From Winogradskyella undariae (GTDB taxonomy: Bacteria > Bacteroidota > Bacteroidia > Flavobacteriales > Flavobacteriaceae): a DNA stretch of 64,000 bases. The stretch lies in assembly GCF_013285155.1 (NCBI RefSeq), contig NZ_JABTEL010000004.1, forward strand, positions 1-64,000. Reading direction: 5' to 3'. The position numbers and the translations under genes were made by a program. The notes under the pieces were generated by a model. That model was given only the letters and a program-made list of their open reading frames with translations, was not told the origin of the DNA and ran no database searches. Below, piece after piece: positions 55,070 through 64,000 of this stretch. Every line of letters starts with the position of its first letter. The stretch's first letter is position 1.

Positions 55070-56389
55070 TTATTGTTCGTCTTTTGTTGGTAGATACTGA
55101 ATTTCTACTCGTTGGTTTGGACTTAAATACTTTTTAGCTGCTGCTTGAATATCTTCTCTTGTTATAGATCTGTAAGTCTCTAATTGATTATTAATGATAT
55201 TTACATCACCATACAATAAATAGTATGTTGCTAAAGAACTTGCAATACCAGCAACACTAGAGTTAGAACTTACAAAGTTATTCTCGTATTGATTTAAAAG
55301 CTTTTCGTAATCACGTTCACTAATTAATTCATCTTGAATTTTTACAATTTCCTCATCCATTTCGGCTAATAAAGTATCTAAACTAACATCACCTAATGGT
55401 AAAGCAAATAATGCAAAAATATTATAATCAACTTGACCGATATTAACGGCTTGTACACCTAAAGCTTGTTTTTGTTCATCCATTAACTTTTTTTGAAGTA
55501 CTGAACTTTTTCCTGCACTTAAATAAGTAGATATCATATCTAACACATAAGCATCTCTGGTTGATTGACCAGGCAAACGGTAAGCAGCAATAATTGCAGG
55601 TATTTGAATATTTTTATCGTAAGCTATAGCTTTTTTAGTTTCAGTAATAGGTGCTTCTTTTGGAAAGTTACGCACTACTTCAGGTCCTTTTTTAACAGCA
55701 CTAAAATAATCTTGCACCATTTTTTTAGTTTTAGGATAATCAATATCACCCGCTACTACTAATACAGCATTGTTTGGTACATAATATTTATCAAAAAACG
55801 CATTAAATTCTTCTAAGGTTGCAGCATCTAAATGCTCCATTTTACCAATGTTTTGATCCTTGTAAGGATGTGCACTGAAAAGATTCTCACCAATTGCTTT
55901 TAATAAACCACCATAAGGCCTGTTATCCATACTTTGACGTTTTTCTTCCTTTACAACCTCATTTTGTGTATCAACACCTATTTGGTCAATAACCGGGTGT
56001 AACATACGTTCTGACTCTAACCACAATCCTAATTCTAATTTATTAGAAGGAAAAATCTCGTAGTAATAAGTTCTATCTTGAGAAGTGTTAGCATTAAAAG
56101 TACCTCCGTTTGCAGGGATAATTTTCATAAATTCTCCACGACCAATATTTTCTGATCCTTCAAATAATAAATGCTCAAAAAAGTGTGCAAATCCGGTACG
56201 AGCACGGTCACCATCTTTTCCTCCAACATCATACATTACAGATGTTATAACAACAGGCGCTGTATTATCTTTGTGCATAATAACATGTAATCCATTGTCT
56301 AGATCAAATTCCTCAAATTCAACTTTTTGTGCTATAGCCTGATGGCTAAATAACAACAAAGAAGCCAAAGCCAGTAAATAGTTTTTCAT
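55070..56389 (-). CDS. M16 family zinc protease, catalytic subunit
   Basis: The product is 439 residues with a signal peptide (cleaved near AIAQ, residue 21). The active site is complete: HFFEH (His69, Glu72, His73) and the distal zinc ligand in NEVVKEEKR (about 144-151). The second half carries the inactive R/Y-type domain. It is the first gene of a two-gene operon with the non-catalytic subunit. Such proteases degrade signal peptides and oligopeptides in the periplasm. Confidence 0.94.
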   Translation of the reverse strand: MKNYLLALASLLLFSHQAIAQKVEFEEFDLDNGLHVIMHKDNTAPVVITSVMYDVGGKDGDRARTGFAHFFEHLLFEGSENIGRGEFMKIIPANGGTFNANTSQDRTYYYEIFPSNKLELGLWLESERMLHPVIDQIGVDTQNEVVKEEKRQSMDNRPYGGLLKAIGENLFSAHPYKDQNIGKMEHLDAATLEEFNAFFDKYYVPNNAVLVVAGDIDYPKTKKMVQDYFSAVKKGPEVVRNFPKEAPITETKKAIAYDKNIQIPAIIAAYRLPGQSTRDAYVLDMISTYLSAGKSSVLQKKLMDEQKQALGVQAVNIGQVDYNIFALFALPLGDVSLDTLLAEMDEEIVKIQDELISERDYEKLLNQYENNFVSSNSSVAGIASSLATYYLLYGDVNIINNQLETYRSITREDIQAAAKKYLSPNQRVEIQYLPTKDEQ

Positions 56390-56587
56390 TGTAGTTTTGT
56401 TTAAAATGTTTACGTATTGGTCTATACTTATTGTAATTTGTTACATAAGTCTCACAAAAATAAACAATGATTTTACTTTAGAGCATAATAACATCTAAAA
56501 ACACGAAGACTTAAACCAATCAATACCAATAATATCGCTCATATTTATCTATTTAACACTAAAGCATTTTGAAAATACTCAAAACGT

Positions 56588-56617
56588 TTGTAAATTAAGA
56601 AATTAGGAGTATATTTG
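56588..56617 (+). promoter_or_regulatory. Flavobacterial promoter for rplU-rpmA
   Basis: TTG (56588-56590), 19 bases, then TATATTTG (56610-56617) fits the consensus fully. The predicted transcription start is near 56623. Confidence 0.78.
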
Positions 56618-56622
56618 CATCC

Positions 56623-56640
56623 GCTTTCTGAGAAGAAAGC
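56623..56640 (+). promoter_or_regulatory. Hairpin at the predicted 5' end of the rplU mRNA
   Basis: GCTTTCT (56623-56629) pairs perfectly with AGAAAGC (56634-56640) around a GAGA loop, a GNRA tetraloop. It starts at the predicted transcription start and is followed by ATTATTTTTAATAAAC. It could protect the 5' end or form an L21-binding leader that gives feedback control. Confidence 0.5.
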
Positions 56641-56678
56641 ATTATTTTTAATAAACAAATTAATAAAAACGTTACGCT

Positions 56679-57320
56679 ATGTACGCAATTGTAGAGATAG
56701 CAGGGCAGCAATTTAAAGTTGCAAAAGACCAAAGAGTTTTTGTTAACCGTTTAGCTATAGAAGAAGGTCAGGAAGTTTCTTTCGACAATGTTCTTTTAAT
56801 AGGTGATGGTGACAATATTACTTTAGGCGCCCCAGCTATAGATGGAGCACAAGTTAGTGCAAAAGTCTTAAAACACCTTAAAGGTGACAAAGTAATAGTT
56901 TTCAAGAAGAAAAGACGTAAAGGTTACCGTGTAAAAAACGGACACAGACAATCTTTAACTGAAATCGTAATTGAAAGTATTACTGCTTCTGGAGCAAAAA
57001 AAGCTGCTCCAAAGAAGGAAACTAAAAAAGCAGAAGCACCAAAAGCTAAAAAAGCAACTGGTAAAGCTGATGACTTAAAGAAAATCGAAGGTGCTGGACC
57101 AAAAGCTGCTGAAGCATTGGTTAACGCTGGTTTAGAAACTTTTGCTAAAGTTGCAGAAGCTAAACCTGAAGAATTGAGTAACATCCTTTCTGAAGCTAGC
57201 TCTAGATTATCTCACATCGTTACTGATACTTGGCCAAAACAAGCTAAATTAGCTGCAGATGGTAAGTGGGACGAGTTAAAAGAATTACAAGACAGATTAG
57301 ACGGTGGAATTGAAAAGTAA
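56679..57320 (+). CDS. rplU: Ribosomal protein L21 with C-terminal HhH-like extension
   Basis: The product is 213 residues, about twice the usual 103. Residues 1-103 are normal L21 (YAIVEIAGQQFKV, then KKKRRKGYRVKNGHRQ). A Lys/Ala-rich linker (104-130) leads to a second domain with a helix-hairpin-helix signature (DDLKKIEGAGPKAAEAL, 131-147) and a helical end. HhH units bind nucleic acid, so the tail may contact rRNA. The start follows the usual L21 N-terminus. rpmA follows after 41 bases. Confidence 0.95.
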   Translation: MYAIVEIAGQQFKVAKDQRVFVNRLAIEEGQEVSFDNVLLIGDGDNITLGAPAIDGAQVSAKVLKHLKGDKVIVFKKKRRKGYRVKNGHRQSLTEIVIESITASGAKKAAPKKETKKAEAPKAKKATGKADDLKKIEGAGPKAAEALVNAGLETFAKVAEAKPEELSNILSEASSRLSHIVTDTWPKQAKLAADGKWDELKELQDRLDGGIEK

Positions 57321-57361
57321 TTTTCAACTACATTAATATTAACAAAATAAAACCTTAGATC

Positions 57362-57622
57362 ATGGCTCATAAAAAAGGAGTTGGTAGTTCGAAGAATGGT
57401 AGAGAATCAGAATCAAAACGTTTAGGCGTAAAGATATTTGGTGGACAAGCTGCTATTGCTGGAAATATCATTTTAAGACAACGTGGTAATACTCATCACC
57501 CAGCTGAGAACGTATACCAAGGAAAAGATCATACTTTACATGCTAAAGTTGATGGTTTAGTAAAATTTACTAAGAAAAAAGATAACAGATCTTACGTTTC
57601 TATAGAGCCTTTTGAGGCTTAA
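57362..57622 (+). CDS. rpmA: Ribosomal protein L27
   Basis: The product is 86 residues, the normal length. It starts [20 protein letters not shown], and [16 protein letters not shown] follows, the conserved peptidyl-transferase tail. No N-terminal extension is present, so no Prp-type cleavage is needed, in contrast to Firmicutes. It forms an operon with rplU. Confidence 0.98.
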   Translation: MAHKKGVGSSKNGRESESKRLGVKIFGGQAAIAGNIILRQRGNTHHPAENVYQGKDHTLHAKVDGLVKFTKKKDNRSYVSIEPFEA

Positions 57623-57644
57623 GAACATCTTTTCTTAAAATATT

Positions 57645-57676
57645 AAAAAGCGTCTAATATATATTAGACGCTTTTT
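57645..57676 (+). terminator. Terminator of the rplU-rpmA operon
   Basis: AAAAAGCGTCTAATAT (57645-57660) pairs perfectly with ATATTAGACGCTTTTT (57661-57676) with no loop bases beyond the AT centre, and T follows. It shares the AGCGTCTA core with 45601-45637. Confidence 0.92.
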
Positions 57677-57763
57677 TTATTATATAACATTATCTTCACA
57701 AAACAAGATCATTCAATTAATATACATCGCTTTACTTTACAAGTTATCTAAATAGATGTTGCT

Positions 57764-59335
57764 TTGCTTAAATTGAAATTTATTGTTTTTATCTTCTGTG
57801 CTTTAGGAATAACATCTCACGCACAAAACACAAACAGAGAACTGAAAGATCTCGACGTAAAGCTTTATGAATTAAAACAGAGCTTACATAAAGCAAAATT
57901 CTCACAAGATTCTACACAAATAGCACAGTTGCACCTTAAGTTAGGTGATTTCTTTTACCAACTAAGTCTATTTAGTGAGGCTATAAAATATTATCAAGAT
58001 TTTCGTAATATTTATAAAACAAAAGACACTAGTTATGTCTATGTAGAAAATGCTTTAGCGCGAATAAATCTAGATTTAAAGAAATTTGATGACGCTAAAA
58101 ACCACGCCTCAAAAAGTCTTCAAATTTCAAAAACACTTAATTACAATAAAGGTATTGCAAATGTTCATGCTTTGTTAGGAAGCATTGCCGAAAAACAAGG
58201 GGAATATAAAAAAGCATTAGAATACCAAAACATTAGCTTGTTAACGTTTCAGGTTTTAAAAGACAGTACTGGTTTAGCTATAACTAATGAAAACATTGGG
58301 AGTATTTACGAAGATTTAGAACAATACAATTTAGCATATAATTATTTCAAAAAAGCATATGGGTATGCTAAAAACAGTAATTCTGATATCAAGATAAACA
58401 TTATTAATAATAAAGGAGATGCTAATAGCAAAAATGGTTATTTTGAAAAAGGGCTTAAATACACTAATGAAGCTTTAAAATTAGCAAAAGAAACAAACAA
58501 CAGCTCACAAATAGAGAGTGCTTATAAAGACTTTGCCAGAACTTACTCTGACATGGGTAATTATGAATTAGCCTATAAATACCTCAACAACCAAAGTATA
58601 GTAAACGAACAAGAATTAAAGAGAAAGAATATAGAAGTCGTTAGTACTATGGAAGTACTTTATGCTGTAAAGGAAAAAGAAGCCGAATTACTATTACTAA
58701 ACAAACAAAAGCAGATTACAGAAGTGAGACAGTATATCATTGTAATAAGTGCTGCTTTTATAATCTTAGGATTAATAGGTGGGCTGATTTATTGGAAAAA
58801 AAGAAGGAAACACGAGAAACACATTTTAGAATACAAACAACAATTACTTCAGGTTGACCTAGATAAAAAAATAGCTCAAGAAACATCTTTAAAGCACGAA
58901 ATAGAAATTAAAGTATCTGCACTAACTAATTACAGTTTAAATATTGCTCATAAAAACAAGATGCTTTCTGATGTGTCTAAGACACTTTCAAAATTAAAAG
59001 ACAGAAACATCACCTTAATAAAAACGAAGTTAATAGCTATATCAAAAGAAATAGAAGCCGATTTAGCTAACCAAAATGAATGGACAGAACTTATGGGTTA
59101 CTTCAGTCAAATACAACCTAATTTCTTTGAAAATTTAACCAAAGTAGCATTAGCACAACTTTCTGCTTCAGAAACGAGATTAAGCATGCTTTTAACTCTT
59201 AATCTATCCTCTAAAGAAATTGCAAATATTCTTCATATTACACCAGACAGTGTAAGAATTGCGAGATATAGACTTAGAAAAAAATTACCAATAGATTCTA
59301 AAGACGATCTTTTGGTATTTCTACTCCATTTATAA
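57764..59335 (+). CDS. TPR-transmembrane-HTH regulator
   Basis: The product is 523 residues from the TTG at 57764; a second TTG three codons later is also possible and no in-frame ATG precedes the signal peptide. Signal peptide (about 1-20), then TPR repeats (about 45-285), a membrane segment (about 325-345), a coiled coil, and a C-terminal LuxR/winged HTH (about 470-515: LSASETRLSMLL, SSKEIANILHITPDSV). The periplasmic TPRs may sense a signal and the cytoplasmic HTH may act on DNA. It lies 156 bases before the TonB receptor/phytase genes, on the same strand. Confidence 0.82.
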   Translation: MLKLKFIVFIFCALGITSHAQNTNRELKDLDVKLYELKQSLHKAKFSQDSTQIAQLHLKLGDFFYQLSLFSEAIKYYQDFRNIYKTKDTSYVYVENALARINLDLKKFDDAKNHASKSLQISKTLNYNKGIANVHALLGSIAEKQGEYKKALEYQNISLLTFQVLKDSTGLAITNENIGSIYEDLEQYNLAYNYFKKAYGYAKNSNSDIKINIINNKGDANSKNGYFEKGLKYTNEALKLAKETNNSSQIESAYKDFARTYSDMGNYELAYKYLNNQSIVNEQELKRKNIEVVSTMEVLYAVKEKEAELLLLNKQKQITEVRQYIIVISAAFIILGLIGGLIYWKKRRKHEKHILEYKQQLLQVDLDKKIAQETSLKHEIEIKVSALTNYSLNIAHKNKMLSDVSKTLSKLKDRNITLIKTKLIAISKEIEADLANQNEWTELMGYFSQIQPNFFENLTKVALAQLSASETRLSMLLTLNLSSKEIANILHITPDSVRIARYRLRKKLPIDSKDDLLVFLLHL

Positions 59336-59461
59336 ACTACATATCCTTAATCTTTTTTCAATGTTATCTTAATGTAAATGTTGCTCTTATATATGCCTAT
59401 TTTACTAGGTTTTGTTACTTTTTGATAACACATACTTTCGCTAAAAAATAGTGCTTAAGTC

Positions 59462-59482
59462 TAGTTTTGTAAAAAACAAAAC
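59462..59482 (+). promoter_or_regulatory. TAnnTTTG box and palindrome before the phytase operon
   Basis: TAGTTTTG (59462-59469) fits the -7 box. GTTTTGT (59464-59470) and ACAAAAC (59476-59482) form a perfect 7-bp palindrome over its end, 10 bases before the ATG. It could be an operator for the upstream regulator. There is no TTG at the right distance. Confidence 0.4.
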
Positions 59483-59491
59483 CAACCTAAA

Positions 59492-62326
59492 ATGAAAAAA
59501 TTTTTTAATCTATTCCTCTTATTAGCATTACCGATTTTGGGATATGCACAAAATGGAAATATCCAAGGAATCATAACCGATGAAAACGGACTAACAGTTC
59601 CTGGATCTACCGTTTCAATAGTAACTATAAACAAAGGAACTGTTTCTGATTTTAATGGTAAGTATACCTTAGTAAACATACCTCAAGGTAACTACAATAT
59701 TACTATAGAGTATTTAGGCTATGCAGACATTACACATCCGGTTGTTGTAAAACCAAATGAAACTGTAACTCTTAATTTTACATTAAATTCTGAAGACACT
59801 AGTTTAGACGAAGTATTAATTTCTGGATTTGGACTAAGCGGACAATCTAGAGCATTAAACACTCAAAAGAACAAACAAAATATTACAAACATTGTTTCTA
59901 CAGACCAAGTTGGTAAATTTCCAGATTCAAATATTGGAGATGCTATTAAACGTATTCCTGGTATTACCATGCAAATGGATCAAGGTGAGGCAAGAAACGT
60001 TATTATACGTGGATTATCACCACAATTAAATTCGGTAACCTTAAACGGAAGTAGAATTCCTTCTGCAGAAAGTGATAATAGAAATGTACAGATGGATTTA
60101 ATTCCATCAGATATGATTCAAACTATAGAAGTTAATAAAGCAGTAACTCCTGATATGGATGCCGATGCGCTTGGTGGATCAATAAATTTAATTACCAAAA
60201 CATCACCACAAGGTTTCCGTTTATCTGCAACAGCTGGTTCTGGTATCAACTTTATTTCAGATAAAAGAATTTTAAATGGTTCTTTCTTAGTTGGTGATCG
60301 CTCTAAAAACGACAAATTTGGTTGGGTAGTAGCTGCATCTGTTAATGATAACGATTTTGGTAGTCATAATGTAGAAGCAGAATGGACTGACGAATTTGAA
60401 TATAATGCAGGAGATGAAGACAATCTTCTAGAAGTAGATGTTAATCCTTACGCCAATGTATTTGAAATTAGAGAATACCAAGTACAACGTATTAGAAGAA
60501 GTTTTTCTGCTAATTTCGATTATAAATTAGACGAAAACAATACTATTTTCTTCAAATCTATCTATAACTGGAGAGATGATAGAGAAAATAGATTTAGATT
60601 AGAACACGAAATTTTAGATGGTGAAGATATCGGAGCAGGAGATTTCTCTGTAGATGCTGATGGAAACCTTACTAGCTTTCTTGTAGAAGCTAAACGTCAG
60701 TCTAAAGGTGGTATTAATAGCGACCGTAACCAAAACACACGTTTAGAAGATCAAAGAATGCAAAACTACAGTTTAGGTGGTGAGCACTTATTTGGTGATA
60801 TGCAATTAGATTGGACCGCGTCTTTCTCTAAAGCCTCTGAAGAACGCTTAAACGAACGTTATTTAGAATACGAAAGCGAATACGGAATTACATTTAATAA
60901 CAATGAAGATAAGCCATTATACACGCCATTAACTGGAGAAGGTAGTTTTGAAGATTTTGAATTTGGTGAATTAACTGAAGAAAATCAATATACTGAAGAG
61001 AAAGATTTCAACTTGTTTGTAAATGCACGTTTGCCATTATCTTTAATTGAAGGCAACGAAGGGTTCTTAAAAATTGGTGCAAAAACTAGAATTAAGAATA
61101 AAAATAGAGACAATGATTTTACAGAATATGGAGATGAAACAGGTGCTTTAGATTTATTAGGAATGGTACCAACAAGAAACTATACTAATTCAGATTTCTT
61201 AGCAGGTAGCCAATATCAAATAGGAAATTTTGCTAGCCCAGAATTCGTCGGGAACCTAGACCTTTACAATACAGAATTATTTGAAGGTGAAGATCTTCCT
61301 GAAGAATACATTACAGGAAACTTTGACGTCAATGAAGATGTATATGCTGGTTACGTGATGTTAACTCAAAATTTATCAGACAAATTCAGCATATTAGCTG
61401 GTATAAGAGTAGAACATACGTCTATTGAAAGTGAAGGTAGCGAGTTAGTTTTTGATACAGATGGTGATGTTTCAGGAATTAATACGTTGAAAGATAAAAA
61501 CACTTATACTAACGTATTACCAGGTGTGCATTTAAAATATGATATTAATGACAACACGATATTAAGATTTGCTTGGACAAATACTTTAGCGCGCCCAAAC
61601 TATGTAGATTTAGTAGCTTACCGTGAAATAAGCAATGAAGATGAAGAGATATTTTTAGGAAATCCTGAACTTAATCCTACAACATCTATGAATTTTGATA
61701 TTATGGCAGAACATTACTTTAAGTCTGTAGGTATTATTTCTGGTGGTGTATTTTATAAAGATATTCAAGATTTTGTTTACACTTTTCAATCAGAAGATGA
61801 AAACGGTTATGAAGTTTACCAACCATTAAACGGTGATGATGCTTCTGTTTTAGGTGCTGAATTTTCTTTCCAACGTCGTTTAGACTTCCTACCTGGTTTT
61901 GCTAAAAACCTTAGTGTGTATTTAAACTATACATACCTTACTTCTAGTACAGACGGAATTAGAAATGAAGATGGTGAAGAGCGTTTAGACTTAGATTTAC
62001 CACAAACATCACCTAACATGTACAATGCTTCTTTAGGTTATGCAGGAAAAAAATTCAGTTTACGTATATCTACTAATTATTCAGATTCTTACATCGATGA
62101 AATTGGTGGAAATGCTTTTGAAGATCGTTATTATGACGAGCAGTTTTTCTTAGATTTTAATGCAAACATTGCACTTAGCAACAACTTAAGCATGTATGTT
62201 AACTTAAACAACATCACTAACCAACCGTTACGTTATTACCAAGGTGTAAAAGGCAGAACAATGCAAATGGAGTACTACGAAAAGCGTTTAACTGTAGGAT
62301 TAAAATATGACCTATTTAAAAAATAA
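59492..62326 (+). CDS. TonB-dependent receptor, phytate-locus type
   Basis: The product is 944 residues: signal peptide (about 1-20), carboxypeptidase-regulatory-like domain (about 22-105), a plug (about 115-245) and a barrel. The plug reads DAIKRIPGITMQMDQGEARN and VIIRGLSP then ALGGSINLITK, typical of the TonB-Xanth-Caul type (TIGR01782) that transport complex organic nutrients. It ends 4 bases before the phytase start, so both share a transcript. Import of phytate or its products is the inferred role. Confidence 0.92.
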   Translation: MKKFFNLFLLLALPILGYAQNGNIQGIITDENGLTVPGSTVSIVTINKGTVSDFNGKYTLVNIPQGNYNITIEYLGYADITHPVVVKPNETVTLNFTLNSEDTSLDEVLISGFGLSGQSRALNTQKNKQNITNIVSTDQVGKFPDSNIGDAIKRIPGITMQMDQGEARNVIIRGLSPQLNSVTLNGSRIPSAESDNRNVQMDLIPSDMIQTIEVNKAVTPDMDADALGGSINLITKTSPQGFRLSATAGSGINFISDKRILNGSFLVGDRSKNDKFGWVVAASVNDNDFGSHNVEAEWTDEFEYNAGDEDNLLEVDVNPYANVFEIREYQVQRIRRSFSANFDYKLDENNTIFFKSIYNWRDDRENRFRLEHEILDGEDIGAGDFSVDADGNLTSFLVEAKRQSKGGINSDRNQNTRLEDQRMQNYSLGGEHLFGDMQLDWTASFSKASEERLNERYLEYESEYGITFNNNEDKPLYTPLTGEGSFEDFEFGELTEENQYTEEKDFNLFVNARLPLSLIEGNEGFLKIGAKTRIKNKNRDNDFTEYGDETGALDLLGMVPTRNYTNSDFLAGSQYQIGNFASPEFVGNLDLYNTELFEGEDLPEEYITGNFDVNEDVYAGYVMLTQNLSDKFSILAGIRVEHTSIESEGSELVFDTDGDVSGINTLKDKNTYTNVLPGVHLKYDINDNTILRFAWTNTLARPNYVDLVAYREISNEDEEIFLGNPELNPTTSMNFDIMAEHYFKSVGIISGGVFYKDIQDFVYTFQSEDENGYEVYQPLNGDDASVLGAEFSFQRRLDFLPGFAKNLSVYLNYTYLTSSTDGIRNEDGEERLDLDLPQTSPNMYNASLGYAGKKFSLRISTNYSDSYIDEIGGNAFEDRYYDEQFFLDFNANIALSNNLSMYVNLNNITNQPLRYYQGVKGRTMQMEYYEKRLTVGLKYDLFKK

Positions 62327-62330
62327 GAAG

Positions 62331-63344
62331 ATGAAGAAAGTAATAATATTAAGTATCATGTCTATGGTAATTGTTTCATGTGGAAACGGTTTACCAGAAA
62401 TAGCACCAACTTTAATAACCGAAAAATTACCACACGATAGTGATGATCCTGCAATATGGATTAACAAAGAAAACCCTGAGCAAAGTATTGTTTTCGGTAC
62501 CAATAAAGACGAAGTTAATGGCGGTGTTTATGCGTTTGACTTAGATGGAAAAATTATCAAAGAAAAAAGTCTAACAGGAATTGCTTATCCTAATAACGTC
62601 GATGTAGAATACGGATTTAAAATTAACGACTCTACAGAAACGGATATTATGGTATTTTCAGAAAGAGAAAAACATCAAATACGTATGTACTCTATTCCAG
62701 ATATGACACCTTTAGATAATGGCGGATTTAAAGTATTTACTGAGGAAACGGATATAGAAATGAAACGACCAATGGGAGTTTCTATATATAAAAATCCTAA
62801 AACAGAAGCTATTTCTGTATTTGTAAGTCGAAAAAATGGTCCTGTAGAAGGTTATTTACACCAGTATAGTTTAGAATCTGATTCTTTAGGTGTTCATGCT
62901 AATCTTTTAAGAAAAGTAGGGAAATTTAGTGGAAAAAAAGAAATCGAAGCTATAGCTGTAGATGATGAATTAGGTTTTGTGTACTGCTCTGATGAAGGTG
63001 TTGGCATTAGAAAAATATATGCAGATCCTAAAATGGGAAATGAAGAGATTTCGCTATTTGGTGGTGAAAACTTTAAAAAGGACATTGAAGGTATTGCTAT
63101 AGCAACTTACCCAAATGGTGAAGGTTTTATTATCGTATCTAACCAACAAGATCATAGTTTTAACTTTTATAAACGTAGTGATAACAGCTATGTTAAAACC
63201 TTAAATTTAGGAACACTAGAAACGGATGGTTGCGATATTGTAACGACGTCCTTAGGAAAAAAATTCCCTAATGGTTTATTTGTATCTATGAATGATGAAA
63301 AAGACTTTTTCTATCATGCTGTAGATGCTTTAAATTTGAAATAA
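62331..63344 (+). CDS. Beta-propeller phytase lipoprotein
   Basis: The product is 337 residues from the ATG at 62331; an ATG at 62307 lies inside the receptor gene. A lipoprotein signal ends VIVSC. Phytase motifs are present: DSDDPAIWINKENPEQS (calcium/phosphate-binding opening), PNNVDVEYGF, DIEGIAIATY and VSNQQDHSFNFYKR. The enzyme removes phosphates from inositol hexakisphosphate, with calcium, at the cell surface. Its receptor and a dedicated regulator lie upstream. Confidence 0.93.
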   Translation: MKKVIILSIMSMVIVSCGNGLPEIAPTLITEKLPHDSDDPAIWINKENPEQSIVFGTNKDEVNGGVYAFDLDGKIIKEKSLTGIAYPNNVDVEYGFKINDSTETDIMVFSEREKHQIRMYSIPDMTPLDNGGFKVFTEETDIEMKRPMGVSIYKNPKTEAISVFVSRKNGPVEGYLHQYSLESDSLGVHANLLRKVGKFSGKKEIEAIAVDDELGFVYCSDEGVGIRKIYADPKMGNEEISLFGGENFKKDIEGIAIATYPNGEGFIIVSNQQDHSFNFYKRSDNSYVKTLNLGTLETDGCDIVTTSLGKKFPNGLFVSMNDEKDFFYHAVDALNLK

Positions 63345-63364
63345 CAGCAAACACATAATTACTA

Positions 63365-63400
63365 AAAAACCCTTTCTTATATATTTAAGAAAGGGTTTTT
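63365..63400. terminator. Terminator between phytase and the MutS-family gene
   Basis: AAAAACCCTTTCTTA (63365-63379) pairs perfectly with TAAGAAAGGGTTTTT (63386-63400). It serves both convergent genes. Confidence 0.9.
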
Positions 63401-63403
63401 AAT

Positions 63404-64000
63404 TTATATAATTTCCATCTTCTTCAGTAGGAAACTGGCATTCATATTTTGGCAAACACCTTGCTTTAATTTATAATCGAAGAAGAGCTCATCATTTATA
63501 ATTTCGGCATCAAAATAATAGTTTTTTACGGCTACTAATTCTTTTTCAATTTCAGTAAGACTTAAATCGTGGGTTGCAATAATACCTGTAGCGTTTTGTT
63601 TCACTAATTTTTCAACAAACTTACGAGAGCCAATTGCTTTATCTGTACTGTTTGTTCCTTTTAGAATTTCATCTAGAATAACAAAATAGTTTTTATCATT
63701 TTCAATGGTATCTACCACAAACTTTAAGCGCGTAAGCTCACTAAAGAAGTACGAACTATCATCGGTTAATGAATCTGTAGTTCGCATACTTGTAATTAAC
63801 TTAATAGGCTTGTATTTACTTTGTTTTGCACAAATTGGTAGTCCAACATTAGCCATCACAATATGAAGCGCTATAGTTCTTAAAAACGTACTTTTCCCAG
63901 CCATGTTTGCACCGGTAACAATGAAAAATTGTTCTTCTTTTAACTCTAAATCACTATCTACACGTTTTTCTGCATTTAATAACGGATGCCCTAAACCTTC
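63404..64000 (-). CDS. MutS-family ATPase, C-terminal part (runs off the window)
   Basis: About 199 codons are visible and the frame stays open to base 64000, so the gene is cut by the edge. The MutS ATPase domain is clear: TGANMAGKSTFLRT (Walker A, 63915-63880 approx), then SYFFSELTRL, ILDEILKGTNSTDKA (Walker B and D-loop) and ATHDLSL (His switch). The tail ends without the helical HhH end of MutS2, and with GVCQNMNASFLLKK, so it is more like a MutS homologue without mismatch domain. The N-terminal part would decide this. Confidence 0.9.
   Translation of the reverse strand, partial: EGLGHPLLNAEKRVDSDLELKEEQFFIVTGANMAGKSTFLRTIALHIVMANVGLPICAKQSKYKPIKLITSMRTTDSLTDDSSYFFSELTRLKFVVDTIENDKNYFVILDEILKGTNSTDKAIGSRKFVEKLVKQNATGIIATHDLSLTEIEKELVAVKNYYFDAEIINDELFFDYKLKQGVCQNMNASFLLKKMEII

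Overview
The window is AT-rich chromosomal DNA of a marine-type Flavobacteriaceae member (Bacteroidota). Several things support this: the bat aerotolerance operon, two TonB-dependent receptors, a gliding-type C-terminal secretion domain, DUF5689/DUF4382 lipoproteins, near absence of Shine-Dalgarno sequences, and several TAnnTTTG promoter boxes of the Flavobacterium type. No tRNA, rRNA, CRISPR array or complete insertion sequence was seen.

Layout. 1-5.8 kb is an accessory island of short orphan genes, all on the + strand. They are separated by palindromic spacers that share a TGCTTAA-type motif. At least two genes are broken: a frameshifted DUF4328 gene and a degraded remnant after a GH25 lysozyme. 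A strong bidirectional terminator closes the island. 5.8-8.9 kb holds a LipL32-family secreted protein, two small hypothetical genes and an aldo/keto reductase. 9-12.8 kb holds a divergent pyruvate-kinase-like protein, pheS and cvpA. 12.8-16 kb is an inorganic-carbon module of two beta-carbonic anhydrases and a SulP transporter. 16.4-25.8 kb is the complete bat operon on the - strand (moxR, DUF58, a BatD-like gene, batA, batB, batC, batD, batE).

26-33 kb holds metabolic and small genes: an aldo/keto reductase, an SDR, an HD-type hydrolase, an AlbA_2 protein, an outer-membrane pair and an ALDH7-type dehydrogenase. 33.5-45 kb holds an alpha-2-macroglobulin lipoprotein and a PBP1C, which normally act as a pair. 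Here they are separated by a cloverleaf-like palindromic element, an SH3 protein and a CHU_C protein with ten 27-residue Cys repeats. 45.6-51.1 kb looks like a scavenging locus with an endonuclease/exonuclease/phosphatase protein divergent from a TonB receptor and a DUF5689 lipoprotein. 51-53 kb holds small genes, including a Cys-rich HMA lipoprotein and a frameshifted DUF3781 gene. 53-56.4 kb is an M16 protease pair. 56.6-57.6 kb is rplU-rpmA, with an unusually extended L21. 57.7-63.3 kb is a phytate-use locus (TPR-transmembrane-HTH regulator, TonB receptor, beta-propeller phytase). The window ends inside a MutS-family ATPase.

The most unusual items are the cassette-like decaying island at the start, the LipL32 homologue, the pyruvate-kinase-like protein with an added N-terminal helical domain and no C-terminal domain, the cloverleaf palindrome at 39.1 kb, and the extended L21 with a hairpin at the predicted 5' end of its mRNA. 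No clearly new multi-gene system could be proved from sequence alone. The island is the best place to look for one.
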